Position numbers and translations under genes: made by a program. A stretch of 7,591 nt of DNA. Origin: Nitrospirota bacterium. Lineage in GTDB: Bacteria; Nitrospirota; Nitrospiria; Nitrospirales; Nitrospiraceae. The notes beneath the pieces were generated by a model. That model saw only the letters and a program-made list of their open reading frames with translations. It ran no database searches and had not been told where the DNA came from. This document shows, piece by piece, positions 5,746 through 7,591 of this stretch (positions within the stretch are counted from its first letter, which is position 1; every line of letters starts with the position of its first letter). The stretch is from assembly GCA_016195505.1 (NCBI GenBank), contig JACPZN010000210.1, positions 1 to 7,591 on the forward strand, in the 5' to 3' direction.

Positions 5746-6132
5746 CTATTCTTGAATCTCTACGCGGTCTACAAAGTAGGTCGTCTCACCGAAGCAAGTG
5801 GTCGGAAGATAGCGATACTCTTTGTAATGCAGGATAACGCGCTTGCCCATTACTTGTGAAAGCTGGTTCGCCACCCTATTATCCCAGACGGAAAAGCCCC
5901 ACAAAACCGGGGCGACGCCCGGCACCGTGGTCATCGCGAGTTCCCCCTCGTGGGTCTTGCAGATCCAACCCTTATTGGAAAACTTCTGAATGTAACCGGC
6001 GCGGTTGCCGTCCGAGTAGCTGTAATTGAAGGCGACGAGCAGGTAGGCGACGCCGACGAAGAAGACCAGCATCAGAAACAGTTTCGGACGCCAGAGCCAC
6101 GTGACTGGAAGCAAAATGGTCGACCAGTTCAT
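5746..6132 (-). CDS. Small membrane-anchored protein of unknown function, last gene of the leuC-leuD cluster
   Basis: The 128-residue product starts MNWSTILLPVTWLWRP and has one transmembrane helix (about 16-35), followed by an extramembrane domain with YSDGNRAGYIQKFSNKGWICKTHEGELAM (39-67), a central VWDNRVANQLSQVMGKRVILHY part (81-102) and CFGETTYFVDRVEI near the end. I recall similar proteins with the YSDGxRxGxxxKFSxKGxxCKTxEGEL pattern in many bacteria, sometimes mislabelled as 6-phosphogluconate dehydrogenase; the recollection could not be checked. The start at 6132 is preferred over ATG 6174 because AAGGAGGG (6144-6137) sits just before it, and 6174 would lie inside leuD. Only 14 nt separate it from the leuD stop, so co-transcription is likely. 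Function unknown; nothing in it suggests a leucine enzyme. Confidence 0.85.
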   Translation of the reverse strand: MNWSTILLPVTWLWRPKLFLMLVFFVGVAYLLVAFNYSYSDGNRAGYIQKFSNKGWICKTHEGELAMTTVPGVAPVLWGFSVWDNRVANQLSQVMGKRVILHYKEYRYLPTTCFGETTYFVDRVEIQE

Positions 6133-6136
6133 GAAG

Positions 6137-6144
6137 CCCTCCTT
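6137..6144 (-). promoter_or_regulatory. Strong ribosome binding site in the leuD-hypothetical gap
   Basis: AAGGAGGG on the minus strand begins directly after the leuD stop codon (6149-6147) and ends 4 nt before ATG 6132. It fixes the start of the small membrane protein and is the best Shine-Dalgarno match in the window. Confidence 0.8.
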
Positions 6145-6146
6145 GC

Positions 6147-6770
6147 TTAGGCGGGCAGATCGGTGAACAACCACGGAGCCTCGGCTTTTCGCCGAGCCTC
6201 ATAGGTCGTGATCGCCGACTCATGCTGCAAGGTCAGTCCGATCGAATCCAGCCCTCGATACAGACAGTGCTTCCTGAACGGGTCGATGGTGAAACAGTAG
6301 CTAGTTCCGGTAGGCGTCGTCACGGTTTGCTGGCCGAGATCCACACTCAACTGGTAGCCTGGCGTTGCCAGGATATCCTTCATCAAGGCCTGGATCTCTT
6401 CCGCCTCCAGGACGACCGGCAGAATGCCGTTCTGAAAACAGTTACTGTAGAAGATGTCCGCGAAGCTCGAGGCGATCACGCAGCGGAAACCTTGATCGAG
6501 CAAGGCCCAGGGCGCATGTTCGCGAGAGGAACCGCAGCCGAAGTTGTCGCGGGTTAAGAGGATCGTGGCGCCTTGATAACGAGATTGATTCAGGAAGAAA
6601 TCCGGATCGGGTGATCCGTCTTTCTTTCTGCGCCAATCGAAAAACAGGCCCTCGCGGAGGCCCGTCCTTTTAATCGTCTTCAGAAACTGCTTCGGGATGA
6701 TTTGATCCGTATCGACGTTGACGCGATCCAGTGCAGCGACGAGACCGGTTGTTTTTGTAAAGGCTTGCAT
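6147..6770 (-). CDS. leuD: 3-isopropylmalate dehydratase small subunit LeuD
   Basis: With LeuC it forms isopropylmalate isomerase, which converts 2-isopropylmalate to 3-isopropylmalate in leucine biosynthesis in the cytosol. The 207-residue length is usual for the small (swivel-domain) subunit. Motifs: VNVDTDQIIPKQFLKT (17-32), the signature DNFGCGSSREHAPWAL (75-90) that contacts the substrate, FRCVIASSFADIFYSNCFQNG (95-115) and ILPVVL (116-121). It is a full bacterial-type LeuD, with no fusion to LeuC. The ATG at 6770 has only a modest AGG 7 nt upstream. It lies 77 nt downstream of the leuC stop with a hairpin in the gap, and 14 nt before the small membrane protein gene, so all three look like one transcription unit on the minus strand. 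Confidence 0.96.
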   Translation of the reverse strand: MQAFTKTTGLVAALDRVNVDTDQIIPKQFLKTIKRTGLREGLFFDWRRKKDGSPDPDFFLNQSRYQGATILLTRDNFGCGSSREHAPWALLDQGFRCVIASSFADIFYSNCFQNGILPVVLEAEEIQALMKDILATPGYQLSVDLGQQTVTTPTGTSYCFTIDPFRKHCLYRGLDSIGLTLQHESAITTYEARRKAEAPWLFTDLPA

Positions 6771-6805
6771 GTCTGAACCTATTTTTTCATCGGGTCATTT
6801 TGTCT

Positions 6806-6830
6806 TTGATTCATTAGAGCAATGAATCAA
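6806..6830. repeat. Perfect inverted repeat (10-bp stem, 5-nt loop) in the leuC-leuD spacer
   Basis: TTGATTCATT (6806-6815) and AATGAATCAA (6821-6830) are exact complements around AGAGC. The stem is AT-rich, and in the direction of the leu transcript the following bases are A-rich, not a U-run, so it is unlikely to be a strong intrinsic terminator. It could be an intercistronic RNA hairpin that sets the ratio or stability of leuC and leuD messages, or a DNA-binding site. The surroundings repeat the CAATGA word (6820-6825, 6835-6840). Confidence 0.55.
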
Positions 6831-6847
6831 TCGTCAATGATCCAATC

Positions 6848-7591
6848 TCAGTTCCAATTTCGTATATCGACAAAATGTCCCTCGACAGCTGCCGCGACTG
6901 CCATGGCCGGAGACACAAGATGAGTTCTGCCTCCGGCCCCCTGCCGCCCCTCAAAATTGCGGTTACTGGTTGAGGCGCAGCGTTCTCCCGGCTGAAGCAC
7001 ATCGGCGTTCATCGCCAGGCACATGCTGCAACCTGGTTCGCGCCATTCGAATCCCGCTGCGGTGAAGACCCGATCGAGTCCTTCTTCTTCCGCCTGCTGC
7101 TTGATGAGGCCGGAACCGGGGACCACCATCGCACGGACCGTCTTGGCGACTTTCTTGCCCTTTACCAAGCTGGCGGCGAGCCGCAGATCTTCCATGCGCG
7201 AGTTGGTGCAAGAGCCGATAAAGACCCGGTCGATCTGAATCGCAGTGATGGGCATGTTGGCCTTGAGGCCCATGTATTCCAACGCCCGTTCGGTCGCCTT
7301 GCGGGTCTTCTCGTCCGCCATTTTATTCGGGTCCGGCACCTTGCCGTCGACGCCCGTGACCATGCCGGGGCTGGTCCCCCAGCTTACTTGTGGCGCGATC
7401 TCTTCTGCCTTCAAAATCACGGTGGCGTCGTATTTCGCATCCGCATTCGTCTTCAATTGCCGCCAGGCTTTCACCGCCTGATCGAAGGACGCGCCGGTTG
7501 GTGCGAGTGGTCGGCCCTTGATGTAGGCAATGGTTTTCTCATCCGGCGCAACCATACCGGCCCTTGCCCCACCTTCGATCGACATGTTGCA
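6848..7591 (-). CDS. leuC: 3-isopropylmalate dehydratase large subunit LeuC (5' end outside window)
   Basis: The large subunit of isopropylmalate isomerase carries the [4Fe-4S] cluster. The window holds the C-terminal half or so: the frame is open to the last base, where TGC AAC ATG reads C-N-M before SIEGGARAG, the conserved CNMxIEGGARAG segment, so the ATG at 7585 is internal. Counting from that Met, cluster ligands are visible as Cys126 in IGSCTNSR and Cys186/Cys189 in EPGCSMC; APDEKT (13-18), SWGTSPG (68-74), VVPGSG (154-159) and STSNRNFEGRQG (205-216) are further family marks. The end HFVDIRNWN and stop TGA (6850-6848) are complete. It is the bacterial type working with a separate LeuD, found next downstream. 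No defect is seen in the visible part. Confidence 0.97.
   Translation of the reverse strand, partial: CNMSIEGGARAGMVAPDEKTIAYIKGRPLAPTGASFDQAVKAWRQLKTNADAKYDATVILKAEEIAPQVSWGTSPGMVTGVDGKVPDPNKMADEKTRKATERALEYMGLKANMPITAIQIDRVFIGSCTNSRMEDLRLAASLVKGKKVAKTVRAMVVPGSGLIKQQAEEEGLDRVFTAAGFEWREPGCSMCLAMNADVLQPGERCASTSNRNFEGRQGAGGRTHLVSPAMAVAAAVEGHFVDIRNWN

Noticed and set aside
6806..6830. leuC-leuD hairpin as an intrinsic terminator
   Set aside because: The stem is AT-rich and no T-run follows it on either strand.
6963..7481. Several open frames on both strands within leuC
   Set aside because: They are out-of-frame or antisense shadows of a gene with clear iron-sulfur ligands and no frame defects.

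Overview
The window is an ordinary-looking stretch of bacterial chromosome with moderately high GC and densely packed single-domain housekeeping genes on both strands. I see no mobile element, RNA gene, CRISPR array or phage gene. The gene mix and protein style (PilZ protein, small lytic transglycosylase, small lipoprotein, CorA of the YGMN-FEHMPEL type, leuC-leuD followed by a small membrane protein) suggest a free-living Gram-negative. My impression is Nitrospirota (Nitrospira-like), but this rests on general resemblance only and no marker gene is present.

Left part (1-2300). The window opens inside msrA (methionine sulfoxide reductase A; its catalytic N-terminal Cys motif lies outside). 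Directly behind it is a small three-helix membrane protein gene whose reading frame breaks near position 688 and resumes one base out of register, either a decayed gene or a sequence error. A short spacer (876-1026) leads to a secreted or periplasmic lytic transglycosylase, which converges on a PilZ-domain gene on the minus strand. Between PilZ and the next gene is about 260 bp of non-coding DNA; its clearest feature is a 28-bp near-perfect palindrome just upstream of the PilZ gene. I see no gene in it.

Middle part (2301-5729). A class I/II PLP aminotransferase and a small lipoprotein lie on the plus strand; the lipoprotein start sits almost on top of a good promoter, suggesting a leaderless mRNA. 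Then come a CysQ-like phosphatase (minus) and a CorA metal transporter (plus), which are divergent. Their 5' ends overlap antisense, so each gene's start region lies within the other's coding sequence. This is the most unusual arrangement in the window.

Right part (5746-7591). A minus-strand cluster runs leuC (partial) - leuD - a small conserved-looking membrane protein. leuC and leuD form isopropylmalate isomerase of leucine biosynthesis. A perfect 10-bp-stem hairpin lies in the leuC-leuD spacer. The small gene starts 14 nt after the leuD stop with a strong Shine-Dalgarno sequence, so it should be co-transcribed with the leucine genes.

I did not find a clearly new multi-gene system. The items most worth a second look are the cysQ/corA overlap, the palindrome upstream of PilZ, the broken membrane protein gene, and the uncharacterised gene riding on the leu operon.
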